From NCBI GenBank assembly GCA_964388305.1, contig CAYMAA010000004.1, positions 1 to 36,404 on the forward strand: a DNA stretch of 36,404 nt. The letters run 5' to 3'. The notes under the pieces were generated by a model. The model was not told where the DNA came from and ran no database searches. It worked only from the letters and a program-made list of their open reading frames with translations. The stretch comes from JAJQCI01 sp964388305. GTDB lineage: Bacteria; Bacillota; Clostridia; Lachnospirales; CAG-274. Shown here piece by piece: positions 1 through 6,780 of the stretch (the first letter of the stretch is position 1; the number at the start of each line of letters is the position of its first letter). Both the position numbers and the translations under genes were made by a program.

Positions 1-189
1 TTATGTTATGTTAATGTGCGTTTTTCACGTTTTCTTTAGCAACTACATTATAATAACACATTTCCTCAATTTTTGCAACCAATAATAATAACCATTTCCA
101 GCTCAAAAAAACAACCGTTTAAAAATGATAACGGTTGTTATAACAGTTTATGCTTTTGATAAAAGAAATATGGACGCCTCTGTAATTTA
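1..189. other. Intergenic DNA left of galE
   Basis: AT-rich non-coding stretch at the window edge. Apart from the galE terminator hairpin (104-139) I see no gene, repeat or convincing promoter. The short open frames here have no ribosome binding site and overlap galE on the opposite strand. Confidence 0.6.
104..139 (-). terminator. Rho-independent terminator of the galE operon
   Basis: A perfect 10-bp stem (110-119 with 130-139, AACAACCGTT/AACGGTTGTT) is followed on the minus strand by a T run (the A run at 104-110). It lies 51 bp beyond the galE stop and fits the end of the NusG-II/Gx/galE operon. Confidence 0.85.
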
Positions 190-1185
190 TTATCTGTCAC
201 CAAAGCCGTTCGGGTGGTTTTTGTGCCAGTTCCATGCGGTTGCGATAATCTCCTCGGGGTCGGTAAAGCGCGGCTTCCAGCCTAAAACCTTTTCGGCCTT
301 TTCGCCGGAGGCAATAAGCGCCGCCGGATCGCCTGCCCTTCTGTCGCCCAAAACAACCTTAAAGTCCGCTCCCGAAACCTTTTTTGCGGCATTAATTATC
401 TGCCTTACGGAATAGCCTGTGCCGCTGCCTAAATTGAATATGCCGCTTTCATTGCCTTTCATAAGATAATCCACCGCCAGAACGTGAGCCTGCGCCAAAT
501 CCAAAACATGGATATAATCCCTTATGCAGGTGCCGTCCTGCGTGGGATAATCCGTACCGAATACGCTTATATGATCTCTTACTCCCGCAGCGGCCTGCAA
601 TATTATGGGAATAAGGTGGGTTTCGGGATTGTGATCCTCTCCTATAAGTCCGTTAGTATGAGCGCCGCAGGCATTAAAATACCTGAGAGAAACATACCTC
701 ATGCCGTGAGCCTGCGCCGTCCATTTAAACATTTTTTCCATGGAAAGCTTTGTTTCGCCGTATGTATTTGTGGGGCAGGTACTGTCCGTTTCCGCAATAG
801 GCACCCTTTCGGGCTCCCCGTAAGTTGCCGCCGTGGAGGAAAATACTATCTTGTCCAAGCCGTTTGCCGTCATTGCCTTTAGCAAAACCATTGTTCCGTA
901 CATATTGTTTTCATAATATTTAAGCGGCTTTATCATACTCTCTCCCACAAGAGAATATGCGGCAAAATGAATAACAGCGTCTATGCCCTTTTCAGCCTTA
1001 AACACTCCGTCCAAAAAATCAAAATCTCTTATATCACCTTTGTAAAATTCAGCCTTTGGATGAATTGCTCCGGCATGCCCTGTTTCAAGGCTGTCTATAA
1101 CAATAACCTCCGCGCCTCTGTCAATAAGCTCATAAACAGTATGAGAGCCAATGTAGCCTGCTCCCCCAAGCACAACAATTTTCAT
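190..1185 (-). CDS. galE: UDP-glucose 4-epimerase
   Basis: Interconverts UDP-glucose and UDP-galactose in the cytoplasm (Leloir pathway and precursor supply for exopolysaccharide and wall glycans). The 331-residue product matches the family length. It begins with the Rossmann NAD site GGAGYIGSH. The extended short-chain dehydrogenase catalytic set is visible: SSTAATYG with its Ser/Thr, then the YGETK Tyr-Lys pair. The start at 1185 is chosen because GGGAGG lies about 8 nt upstream and the product begins directly with the beta strand of the NAD fold; an upstream in-frame start at 1224 would add 13 unrelated residues. It is last in the operon, 35 nt after the Gx transporter gene. Confidence 0.97.
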   Translation of the reverse strand: MKIVVLGGAGYIGSHTVYELIDRGAEVIVIDSLETGHAGAIHPKAEFYKGDIRDFDFLDGVFKAEKGIDAVIHFAAYSLVGESMIKPLKYYENNMYGTMVLLKAMTANGLDKIVFSSTAATYGEPERVPIAETDSTCPTNTYGETKLSMEKMFKWTAQAHGMRYVSLRYFNACGAHTNGLIGEDHNPETHLIPIILQAAAGVRDHISVFGTDYPTQDGTCIRDYIHVLDLAQAHVLAVDYLMKGNESGIFNLGSGTGYSVRQIINAAKKVSGADFKVVLGDRRAGDPAALIASGEKAEKVLGWKPRFTDPEEIIATAWNWHKNHPNGFGDR

Positions 1186-1220
1186 AATTAAATCCTCCCA
1201 AAAATTCAATAAAACAGCCG

Positions 1221-1736
1221 TCAATGCCCAAGGGCATTAATGCTTTTAAGCCTTTTGTAAACCGCTTTGCAAATAAGACCCGTAAAAAGTCCGCAAATAA
1301 TACCTGCGAAAATAAGTACCGGAGCATAAATAAAAAACAGTGCATTTTCTGTAATAACAACCGCCGCCAAAATTTGACCGATGTTATGAAAAACTCCGCC
1401 CAAAATGCTTGTAAACTGCATATTGTCATCATTAAAAAACCGTTTTCCCGCATTCATCGCAATAAGGCACAATACTCCTCCCGAAATGCTGTACCAAAAC
1501 CCCACAAGCTGAAAACCAAAGGCATTTGCCAGCGCTATTCTTAAAAAAAGTACAATAACGGCATCCTTTCCGCCGAAAGCATAAAGAGTAAACAATGTAA
1601 CCACATTGGCAAAGCCTATTTTAGCGCCGGGTACAGGCACAACAGGCGGAATTAACCCCTCCAGAGTAAATATAATAAGTCCTGCCGCCACCAATAAAGC
1701 AAGCTGCGCCGTGCGGCGTATATTGTTGTTTACCAT
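1221..1736 (-). CDS. Gx transporter family membrane protein (HepS component I-like)
   Basis: A 171-residue integral membrane protein of the Gx transporter family, also annotated as heptaprenyl diphosphate synthase component I. It has about five hydrophobic segments and the family-typical PGAKIGFAN stretch near residue 37, resembling the substrate-specific S components of ECF transporters. The substrate is not known. The gene starts 5 nt after the stop of the NusG-II protein. That pairing recurs in Clostridia, often near FMN-binding and quinone or isoprenoid genes, so a role in redox or prenyl metabolism is usually guessed. The family call is good; the function is inference. Confidence 0.85.
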   Translation of the reverse strand: MVNNNIRRTAQLALLVAAGLIIFTLEGLIPPVVPVPGAKIGFANVVTLFTLYAFGGKDAVIVLFLRIALANAFGFQLVGFWYSISGGVLCLIAMNAGKRFFNDDNMQFTSILGGVFHNIGQILAAVVITENALFFIYAPVLIFAGIICGLFTGLICKAVYKRLKSINALGH

Positions 1737-1741
1737 ACATA

Positions 1742-2104
1742 TCAGCCTGCCTTTCCGTCAGCGCCGCCCTTGTTTCCTTTAATTTTAATAACAAGCTCAT
1801 TAGGCAAGCATACAACAGGCACAACTCCGTCGCTTATAAAGCCTGTATTAATACAAACCTTGTCGGGACAGCTTGCCTCAACAACTCCTATTTTACCCGG
1901 CTCTACCCTTACAACATTTTTTTCATTTCCGTTTTTCACAACAAGCTCGTAGCCTTCCTCCACTTTGGAAAGGTCAATTTCCTTTATAAGCTCGCCGTGA
2001 GAATATACCTGCGCAATACAGCCGCCGGTTTTATAGCCGTATATGAAAAAACTCAGTCCTCCGAAAAACAGAAGAAGCGCCAAAACAACAATGTATTTCT
2101 TCAT
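1742..2104 (-). CDS. NusG domain II-containing membrane-anchored protein
   Basis: A 120-residue protein with one N-terminal membrane anchor (about residues 3-23) and an extracytoplasmic beta domain of the NusG_II type. It contains the characteristic CPDKVC pair of cysteines, followed by a Gly-rich strand and a VCLPNELVI segment. The start at 2104 is preferred over the GTG at 2119 and the ATG at 2116, because GAGGTG at 2117-2122 sits 12 nt upstream of 2104 and overlaps or abuts the other two. The two cysteines could form a disulfide or bind a metal or cofactor. It is the first gene of the operon with the Gx transporter and galE; the molecular function is unknown. Confidence 0.85.
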   Translation of the reverse strand: MKKYIVVLALLLFFGGLSFFIYGYKTGGCIAQVYSHGELIKEIDLSKVEEGYELVVKNGNEKNVVRVEPGKIGVVEASCPDKVCINTGFISDGVVPVVCLPNELVIKIKGNKGGADGKAG

Positions 2105-2145
2105 TATTAATAACATCACCTCAAAACAGGCTGTTTCCTAATGAG

Positions 2146-2163
2146 TTGCCGATTAATCGGCAA
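2146..2163. promoter_or_regulatory. 18-bp perfect palindrome in the NusG-II/Gx/galE leader
   Basis: TTGCCGATTAATCGGCAA is a perfect 18-nt palindrome. It lies roughly 5-22 nt after the start of transcription predicted from the promoter at 2175-2203, so it is well placed to be a repressor operator. It could instead belong to the repeat family whose ends read GGAAACRCCGAWTAAT, because GGAAA precedes it on the minus strand. Confidence 0.5.
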
Positions 2164-2174
2164 TTTCCAAAATA

Positions 2175-2203
2175 AATATATCATTAATCCCCGTTGTTGT
2201 CAA
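2175..2203 (-). promoter_or_regulatory. Sigma-A promoter of the NusG-II/Gx/galE operon
   Basis: On the minus strand the -35 is consensus TTGACA (2198-2203), the spacer is 17 bp and the -10 is TATATT (2175-2180). This is one of the best promoter matches in the window. Confidence 0.75.
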
Positions 2204-2267
2204 TAAAATAAATATTAATAAAACACCGATTTATTTGCTATTCTTCTCTTTTTGCCGAAAATACAGG

Positions 2268-3077
2268 TTATACACCGCGTGCCGTAAGGCTTATTCTGCT
2301 TAATCCGTCCTCTCGCTCTTCTTTAACCTCAATATCCATTCCCGCCTCTTTAAATATGCCTACCGCCTTTTTTATTGTGTTTTCAAAAATTCTTACATCT
2401 TTAATATATCTTTTAACCCTGGGTTTAAAAAAGTCTGCCGTTACTTCAATGCTTTCATCTGTATTCAGCGCTGCCGCAAGCTTTTTTGCGCCGTTTATGC
2501 CGGGGTTGAATTTTTTTACGCACTCCGCCGCCTTCAGCCTGCCTTTTTCCCCGTTAATGCCTGCCACGATCTCTCCGTACTCCTCAACATATTCTGTTTC
2601 CGACAAAATGCACCTGACCTCTTCGCTCAGTTCCGCAATTATTTTAAGCCTTTTTGTCCTTTCCGTGTCCGCTCCTATAATTTTTCCTATTTCCTCGGGA
2701 GAATACCCGAAAATTTCTCCAAGCCGTTCCACGCCGTCCGCCTCTTCAAACACATCAAGCTGTTCCCTTTGCAAATTTTCAATAAGTCCGATAACCGCCG
2801 CATCCTTATCCCGCACATTAACAACCACGGCAGGTATCATATCCACCCCCGCAAGCCTTGCCGCCCTGAGCCTTCTTTCACCCGTGGCAAGCTCATACCT
2901 GCCCTCGCTTACAAACCTAACGCAAACAGGCTGTAATATGCCGTATTTTTTTACGGACTCCGCCAAGCTCATAAGCCTTTGAGTATCAACCCTCTTTCTC
3001 GGCTGATATGCTCCCAAATAAATCATTTCTATGGGAATATAAATAATCTGATCCCTACCGTTGTAGCACAAATCCAT
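2268..3077 (-). CDS. ParB/Noc-family DNA-binding protein, orphan
   Basis: A 269-residue ParB/RepB/Spo0J-family protein. The N-terminal ParB/Srx CTP-binding domain shows QPRK (about 25-28), the GERRLRAA motif (66-73) and ENLQRE (100-105). A helix-turn-helix follows at about 122-142, then a C-terminal dimerisation segment. Spo0J binds parS for chromosome segregation and Noc binds its own sites to occlude division. No parA/soj, rsmG or mnmG lies next to it, and I found no obvious TGTTTCACGTGAAACA or ATTTCCCGGGAAAT site here, so which paralogue it is stays open. GGAGGG 6 nt upstream supports the start. Two tandem copies of TATTTTACCA (3111-3130) lie in its promoter region. Confidence 0.88.
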   Translation of the reverse strand: MDLCYNGRDQIIYIPIEMIYLGAYQPRKRVDTQRLMSLAESVKKYGILQPVCVRFVSEGRYELATGERRLRAARLAGVDMIPAVVVNVRDKDAAVIGLIENLQREQLDVFEEADGVERLGEIFGYSPEEIGKIIGADTERTKRLKIIAELSEEVRCILSETEYVEEYGEIVAGINGEKGRLKAAECVKKFNPGINGAKKLAAALNTDESIEVTADFFKPRVKRYIKDVRIFENTIKKAVGIFKEAGMDIEVKEEREDGLSRISLTARGV

Positions 3078-3110
3078 AGCGTACCCTCCTAAAATAAATA
3101 CTATTATTTA

Positions 3111-3130
3111 TATTTTACCATATTTTACCA
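3111..3130. repeat. Tandem 10-bp repeat upstream of the parB-like gene
   Basis: TATTTTACCA occurs twice head to tail, 34-53 bp upstream of the ParB-like start. On the minus strand the copies supply overlapping -10-like TGGTAAAAT sequences. It may be a duplicated promoter element or an operator; it is short enough to be chance in AT-rich DNA. Confidence 0.4.
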
Positions 3131-3135
3131 ATTAT

Positions 3136-3321
3136 TCAATTATTTCCGTCTGCAAAATTACGACATAACCCCTCCGCATATTTTTCAAAATATCCTATTA
3201 TATTATCAATATCTTCATTATTGTGTACAAAGCTTATAAAAACAGCCTCATATTGACTTACGCCAATATTACAGCTTTTAAAATCGGTAAATTCCCATAA
3301 ACCGATAATTTTTAAAAGCAT
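3136..3321 (-). pseudogene. Remnant of a HemL-type class III aminotransferase (C-terminus only)
   Basis: A 61-codon frame with no good ribosome binding site. Its second half (about residues 22-54, with SQYEA, FISF, HNNEDID and a closing amphipathic helix) matches what I know of the C-terminal end of glutamate-1-semialdehyde aminomutase and related class III aminotransferases, where (P)SQFEA and AH.EEDID are conserved. The PLP-binding core and all catalytic residues are absent, and no further homologous sequence is seen upstream before the flippase promoter. I read it as the 3' remnant of a deleted gene. A real small protein is possible but unlikely. Confidence 0.55.
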
Positions 3322-3355
3322 ATAAATTCAACCGTAAACCGATTTTTCAATAATG

Positions 3356-3384
3356 TTGCAAAATAAAAAACAAACTGATATAAT
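3356..3384 (+). promoter_or_regulatory. Sigma-A promoter of the flippase gene
   Basis: TTGCAA (3356-3361), 17-bp spacer, TATAAT (3379-3384). Fifteen bases after the -10 comes GGAAACACTG, the same spacing and nearly the same sequence as in the leader of the stalk protein at 19084-19114. Confidence 0.75.
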
Positions 3385-3431
3385 AATTGTGTGTTATATG
3401 GAAACACTGTGCGATTTATTGAGGTGACAAA

Positions 3432-4958
3432 ATGCTTACCAATTCACAGCAGCGAAAAGCGGGAATTATACTTTCATATTTATCTCAAATTATACACATG
3501 CTTTCGAGCCTGCTTTATACTCCTGTTATGCTAAGGCTTTTGGGGCAAAGCGAATACGGCTTATATCAGCTTGTATATTCCACCGTGGCATATTTAGGTC
3601 TTTTAAGCTTTGGCTTTTCAGCCTCATATATGCGTTTTTACTCCCGTTTTAAGGCTCAAAACAGTCATGATGAAATAGCGCGTCTTAACGGAATGTTTAT
3701 GATAATATTTTTATGTATATCCGCTTTATGCCTGATTTGCGGCGGCATAATGCTTGCCAACATAAAAAGCATATTTGCCGAAGGTCTTACGGAGCAGGAA
3801 TACGCAAAGGCAAAAATACTTATGCTTTTAATGATAATAAACCTTGCTCTGACATTTCCCAACAGTGTTTTTACCGCAATAGTATCTTCCAAAGAAAAAT
3901 TTATGTTTCAAAAGCTGTTGGATTTGCTCCAAAACCTGTTTAACCCATTTTTAACCCTGCCCCTGCTTATAACAGGCTTCGGTTCGGTTTCCATGGTGGT
4001 TATAACAACGGTTTTAACAGTATGCAAGCTTGCCGCAAATGCGGTATTTTGCTTTAAAAGCCTTAAAGCCAAATTTCTGTTCACGGGCTTTCAGCTTTCT
4101 CTTTTTAAAGAAATGTGGGTATTTACATTTTTCATATTTATAAATATGATAGTAGACCAAATAAACTGGAGTGTGGATAAAATACTTTTAGGACGTTTCG
4201 CAGGGACTGCCGCCGTTGCGATTTACGGCATAGGCGGTCAGCTAAACTCCATGTATCTCAATCTTTCCACATCTGTTTCGGCGGTGTTTGTGCCAAAGGT
4301 AAACCGCATTGTGGCAAATACGGACGACAACAGCCGGTTAACAAGGCTTTTTTCAAGCGTTGGCAGAGTACAGTTTATTATACTGTTTTTAATAATAAGC
4401 GGATTTATATTTTTCGGCAAACCCTTTATACTACTTTGGGCAGGCAAGGGTTACGGGGTTTCCTACAATATAGCGCTGCTGCTTATGGTACCCGTAACGG
4501 TTTCCCTCATACAAAACTTAGGCATAGAAATTCAGCGTGCGAAAAATATGCACAAGGCAAGGTCTGTTGTATATTTAAGCATAGCATTAAGCAACATTTT
4601 TGTAAGCATACCCTGCATAAAGCATTGGGGCGCACAGGGGGCGGCCATAGGCACCGCCATAACACTTATTGCGGGCAATATTATTTTTATGAACTGGTAC
4701 TATCATAACCGAATAGGACTGAATATGCTGTATTTCTGGAAGGAAATTTTAAAATTCATACCTGCCGTTATACCCCCTGCGATAACAGGCATTGTAATAA
4801 TAAAATTTGTAAATTTATCTCATATAACACTTCTTTTTGCCGCCATTATTATTTACACGGCGGTATACTGCGCATCTATGTGGTTTTTGGGTATGAACAG
4901 CGAAGAAAAATCCGTAATTTCCTCCCCCGTAAATAAAATACTTTTAAGGAAGAGCTGA
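3432..4958 (+). CDS. Polysaccharide biosynthesis flippase (MOP/Wzx-like)
   Basis: A 508-residue polytopic membrane protein of the polysaccharide transporter branch of the MOP exporter superfamily. It starts with the usual amphipathic first helix, the QSEYGLYQL-type motif near residue 38 and about 14 hydrophobic segments. Members flip undecaprenyl-linked oligosaccharides (Wzx) or related lipid-linked precursors across the membrane. GAGGTG lies about 5 nt upstream of the ATG. No glycosyltransferase cluster surrounds it, so the substrate cannot be inferred, although it converges on murC and galE is nearby. The last codons and the stop lie inside an inverted-repeat element (4942-5010), suggesting the native C-terminus may have been altered. 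Confidence 0.9.
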   Translation: MLTNSQQRKAGIILSYLSQIIHMLSSLLYTPVMLRLLGQSEYGLYQLVYSTVAYLGLLSFGFSASYMRFYSRFKAQNSHDEIARLNGMFMIIFLCISALCLICGGIMLANIKSIFAEGLTEQEYAKAKILMLLMIINLALTFPNSVFTAIVSSKEKFMFQKLLDLLQNLFNPFLTLPLLITGFGSVSMVVITTVLTVCKLAANAVFCFKSLKAKFLFTGFQLSLFKEMWVFTFFIFINMIVDQINWSVDKILLGRFAGTAAVAIYGIGGQLNSMYLNLSTSVSAVFVPKVNRIVANTDDNSRLTRLFSSVGRVQFIILFLIISGFIFFGKPFILLWAGKGYGVSYNIALLLMVPVTVSLIQNLGIEIQRAKNMHKARSVVYLSIALSNIFVSIPCIKHWGAQGAAIGTAITLIAGNIIFMNWYYHNRIGLNMLYFWKEILKFIPAVIPPAITGIVIIKFVNLSHITLLFAAIIIYTAVYCASMWFLGMNSEEKSVISSPVNKILLRKS

Positions 4959-5010
4959 TTAATCTGCTTTAGATGTATACTTTGGCGTATTAATCGGCGT
5001 TTCCTTAAAA
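4942..5010. repeat. Long imperfect inverted repeat overlapping the flippase 3' end
   Basis: A 22-nt left arm (4942-4963) and a 22-nt right arm (4989-5010) agree at 19 of 22 positions, two of the differences being G-U compatible, around a 25-nt loop. The arms begin TTTTAAGGAA and contain GCYGATTAAT. The right arm read on the minus strand contains GGAAACGCCGATTAAT, close to GGAAACACCGAATAAT at 19105-19120. It resembles a tiny MITE or REP-like hairpin; it could also act as a terminator stem. Confidence 0.6.
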
Positions 5011-5015
5011 ATAAA

Positions 5016-5041
5016 AGCGGAAGGCTGATTTGCCCTCCGCT
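5016..5041. terminator. Bidirectional terminator between flippase and murC
   Basis: AGCGGAAGG (5016-5024) pairs with CCCTCCGCT (5033-5041) with one internal mismatch and an 8-nt loop. A T-rich tract follows on the plus strand (ATAATTTTATTTT) and on the minus strand (TTTTATTTTT), as expected between two converging genes. Confidence 0.75.
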
Positions 5042-5047
5042 ATAATT

Positions 5048-6409
5048 TTATTTTCCCAAAATTTTTTCTCCAACCTCATTAATAGGCCCTGCGCCTATTG
5101 TTAAAACAATATCTCCCTCTTTAATGTCATCTTTTAAAAGCTCCTCGCATCTTTCATAGCTGCCTGCATATACTGCGTCCCTGCCATTTTCCGCAAGCCC
5201 CGATACAATATCCTTAGAGTGTATATCCCCGGGGTCTTTTTCTCTTGCCGCATATATATCCGCAACAAAAATTTTATCCGCAAGGCTGAGTGCGCTTATA
5301 AACTCATTTTTCAAATCCCTTGTTCTTGTATATGTGTGAGGCTGAAATGCCGCAACTATACGCTTAAAACCCATTTCCTTTGCCGCCTTTAGCGTTGCGG
5401 TGATTTCCGTTGGGTGATGCGCATAATCGTCCACAATAAGAGCGCCCTTGTATTCGCCCTTTTTCTCAAAGCGTCTGCCCGTACCCGTAAAGCTTTTAAT
5501 GCCCCTGCCTATTGCCTCCGCATTAACTCCCAGCTCGCTGCAAAGCGCCACAACGCTCAAGCTGTTGCTTACATTGTGCATACCCGGTACGGAAAGCTCC
5601 GCTTCCATAACCTTTTTACCCTTGTAACAGGCGTCATATTTGCCGTACCCGTTTTTAAGCGCAACATTTTCCGCCGTCCAGTCGGCGCCCTTTCCTCCAA
5701 ATGTAATAACCCTTTTGTCAAAGCCTGCAAGCACTTCGTCAAGGCGGGGTATATCGCTGTTAATAACAACAAAGCCTGCCGTTCTGTTTACAAAAGCATT
5801 AAAGGATTTATACATTTGATCCATTGTTTTAAAATAATCGGTATGATCCCTGTCTATATTAAGTATAACCGAGGCGTAGGGGTTAAACTTTAAAAAGCTG
5901 TCCCTGTACTCGCAGGTTTCCAGCACAATATATTTATCGTTTTGGCTTAATCTGTAATTACTGTGTATGGAGGGCAAAATTCCCCCGATCATAACGGTAG
6001 GGTCAAGCCCTGCCTCAATAAAAACCTCGCTTGCCATGGAGCTTGTGGTTGTTTTGCCGTGAGTACCCGCAACGCTTATGGGTACTTCATAGCGTTTCAT
6101 AAGCTCTCCGATAAGGCCCGCCCTGTCTATTTCATCAATTCCTCTTTTTCTTCCCTCGGCTCTTTCGGGGTTATCCTCTTTAATAGCCGCATTGTATACT
6201 ATCAAATCGGTATTCGGGGAAATGTTATCCTTATTATGCCCATTAAAAACATTTATGCCGACACTTTTAAGATGCTCCGTCATTTCCGTCACCTGAAAGT
6301 CCGACCCCGTTACGTTATATCCTCTGCTTTTTAATATCTCCGCAATCGCAGACATACTTATTCCGCCAATTCCAATAAAATGTATATTTTTATAATTTTT
6401 TAAATTCAT
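5048..6409 (-). CDS. murC: UDP-N-acetylmuramate--L-alanine ligase
   Basis: Cytoplasmic ATP-dependent ligase adding L-Ala to UDP-MurNAc, the first step of the peptidoglycan stem peptide. The 453-residue length is typical. Visible are the N-terminal UDP-binding FIGIGGISMS (11-20), the Mur-ligase P-loop GTHGKTTT (115-122), the HTDYF segment, the DDYAHHPTE motif that marks MurC, and the C-terminal TIGAGPI. The start has GAGGGTGG upstream on the minus strand. It is monocistronic in this window, with a promoter at 6469-6496 and a terminator just beyond the stop. Confidence 0.97.
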   Translation of the reverse strand: MNLKNYKNIHFIGIGGISMSAIAEILKSRGYNVTGSDFQVTEMTEHLKSVGINVFNGHNKDNISPNTDLIVYNAAIKEDNPERAEGRKRGIDEIDRAGLIGELMKRYEVPISVAGTHGKTTTSSMASEVFIEAGLDPTVMIGGILPSIHSNYRLSQNDKYIVLETCEYRDSFLKFNPYASVILNIDRDHTDYFKTMDQMYKSFNAFVNRTAGFVVINSDIPRLDEVLAGFDKRVITFGGKGADWTAENVALKNGYGKYDACYKGKKVMEAELSVPGMHNVSNSLSVVALCSELGVNAEAIGRGIKSFTGTGRRFEKKGEYKGALIVDDYAHHPTEITATLKAAKEMGFKRIVAAFQPHTYTRTRDLKNEFISALSLADKIFVADIYAAREKDPGDIHSKDIVSGLAENGRDAVYAGSYERCEELLKDDIKEGDIVLTIGAGPINEVGEKILGK

Positions 6410-6468
6410 ATTTGTCCACCCTCATTAATAGAATTTATATATAAGCATTTTTTGCAGCTCTATGTTTA

Positions 6469-6496
6469 ATTATATACAAATAAAGTTAAAAATCAA
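6469..6496 (-). promoter_or_regulatory. Probable murC promoter
   Basis: On the minus strand: TTGATT (6491-6496), 16-bp spacer, TATAAT (6469-6474), about 60 bp upstream of the murC start. Confidence 0.6.
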
Positions 6497-6603
6497 CCCC
6501 TGCCGAAGCCTTTTTTATAATAATTTTGTATAGGGTTTTAAATTTATTTATATTTTAATTGCAAGTTTTTCACAATTTTTTGAAAAAAATGTTATATTTA
6601 TTA

Positions 6604-6632
6604 TTGTAATTTGCTAAAATGCGTGTTATAAT
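6604..6632 (+). promoter_or_regulatory. glgC-glgD promoter with ~140-nt leader
   Basis: TTGTAA (6604-6609), 17-bp spacer, TATAAT (6627-6632). The predicted leader runs from about 6639 to 6780 and carries a small hairpin, ATTTGC/GCAAAT, near 6661-6680. The rest of the 370-bp gap between murC and glgC shows no coding sequence; besides this and the murC promoter I see nothing else in it. Confidence 0.7.
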
Positions 6633-6780
6633 AGCTTTAAGTAAGTTATCACTTTGGGAAATTTGCTTGTTTTGCAAATAGGTATATTTTTTCTCTTAAA
6701 CAGTGTATGTGCCGTTTGTAAATTTATATAAGCCTTTCCTCAAAAGATATAATGTATAAAATTTTTAAGAGGTGATATTA

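Noticed and set aside
1..60. Possible half parS-like sequence (TTTTTCACGTTTTC)
   Set aside because: It matches only part of the Spo0J site and is not palindromic, so I do not call a parS site.
484..882. Long plus-strand open frame inside galE
   Set aside because: It is antisense to a well-supported gene, has no ribosome site, and its composition is that expected from the reverse complement of coding DNA.
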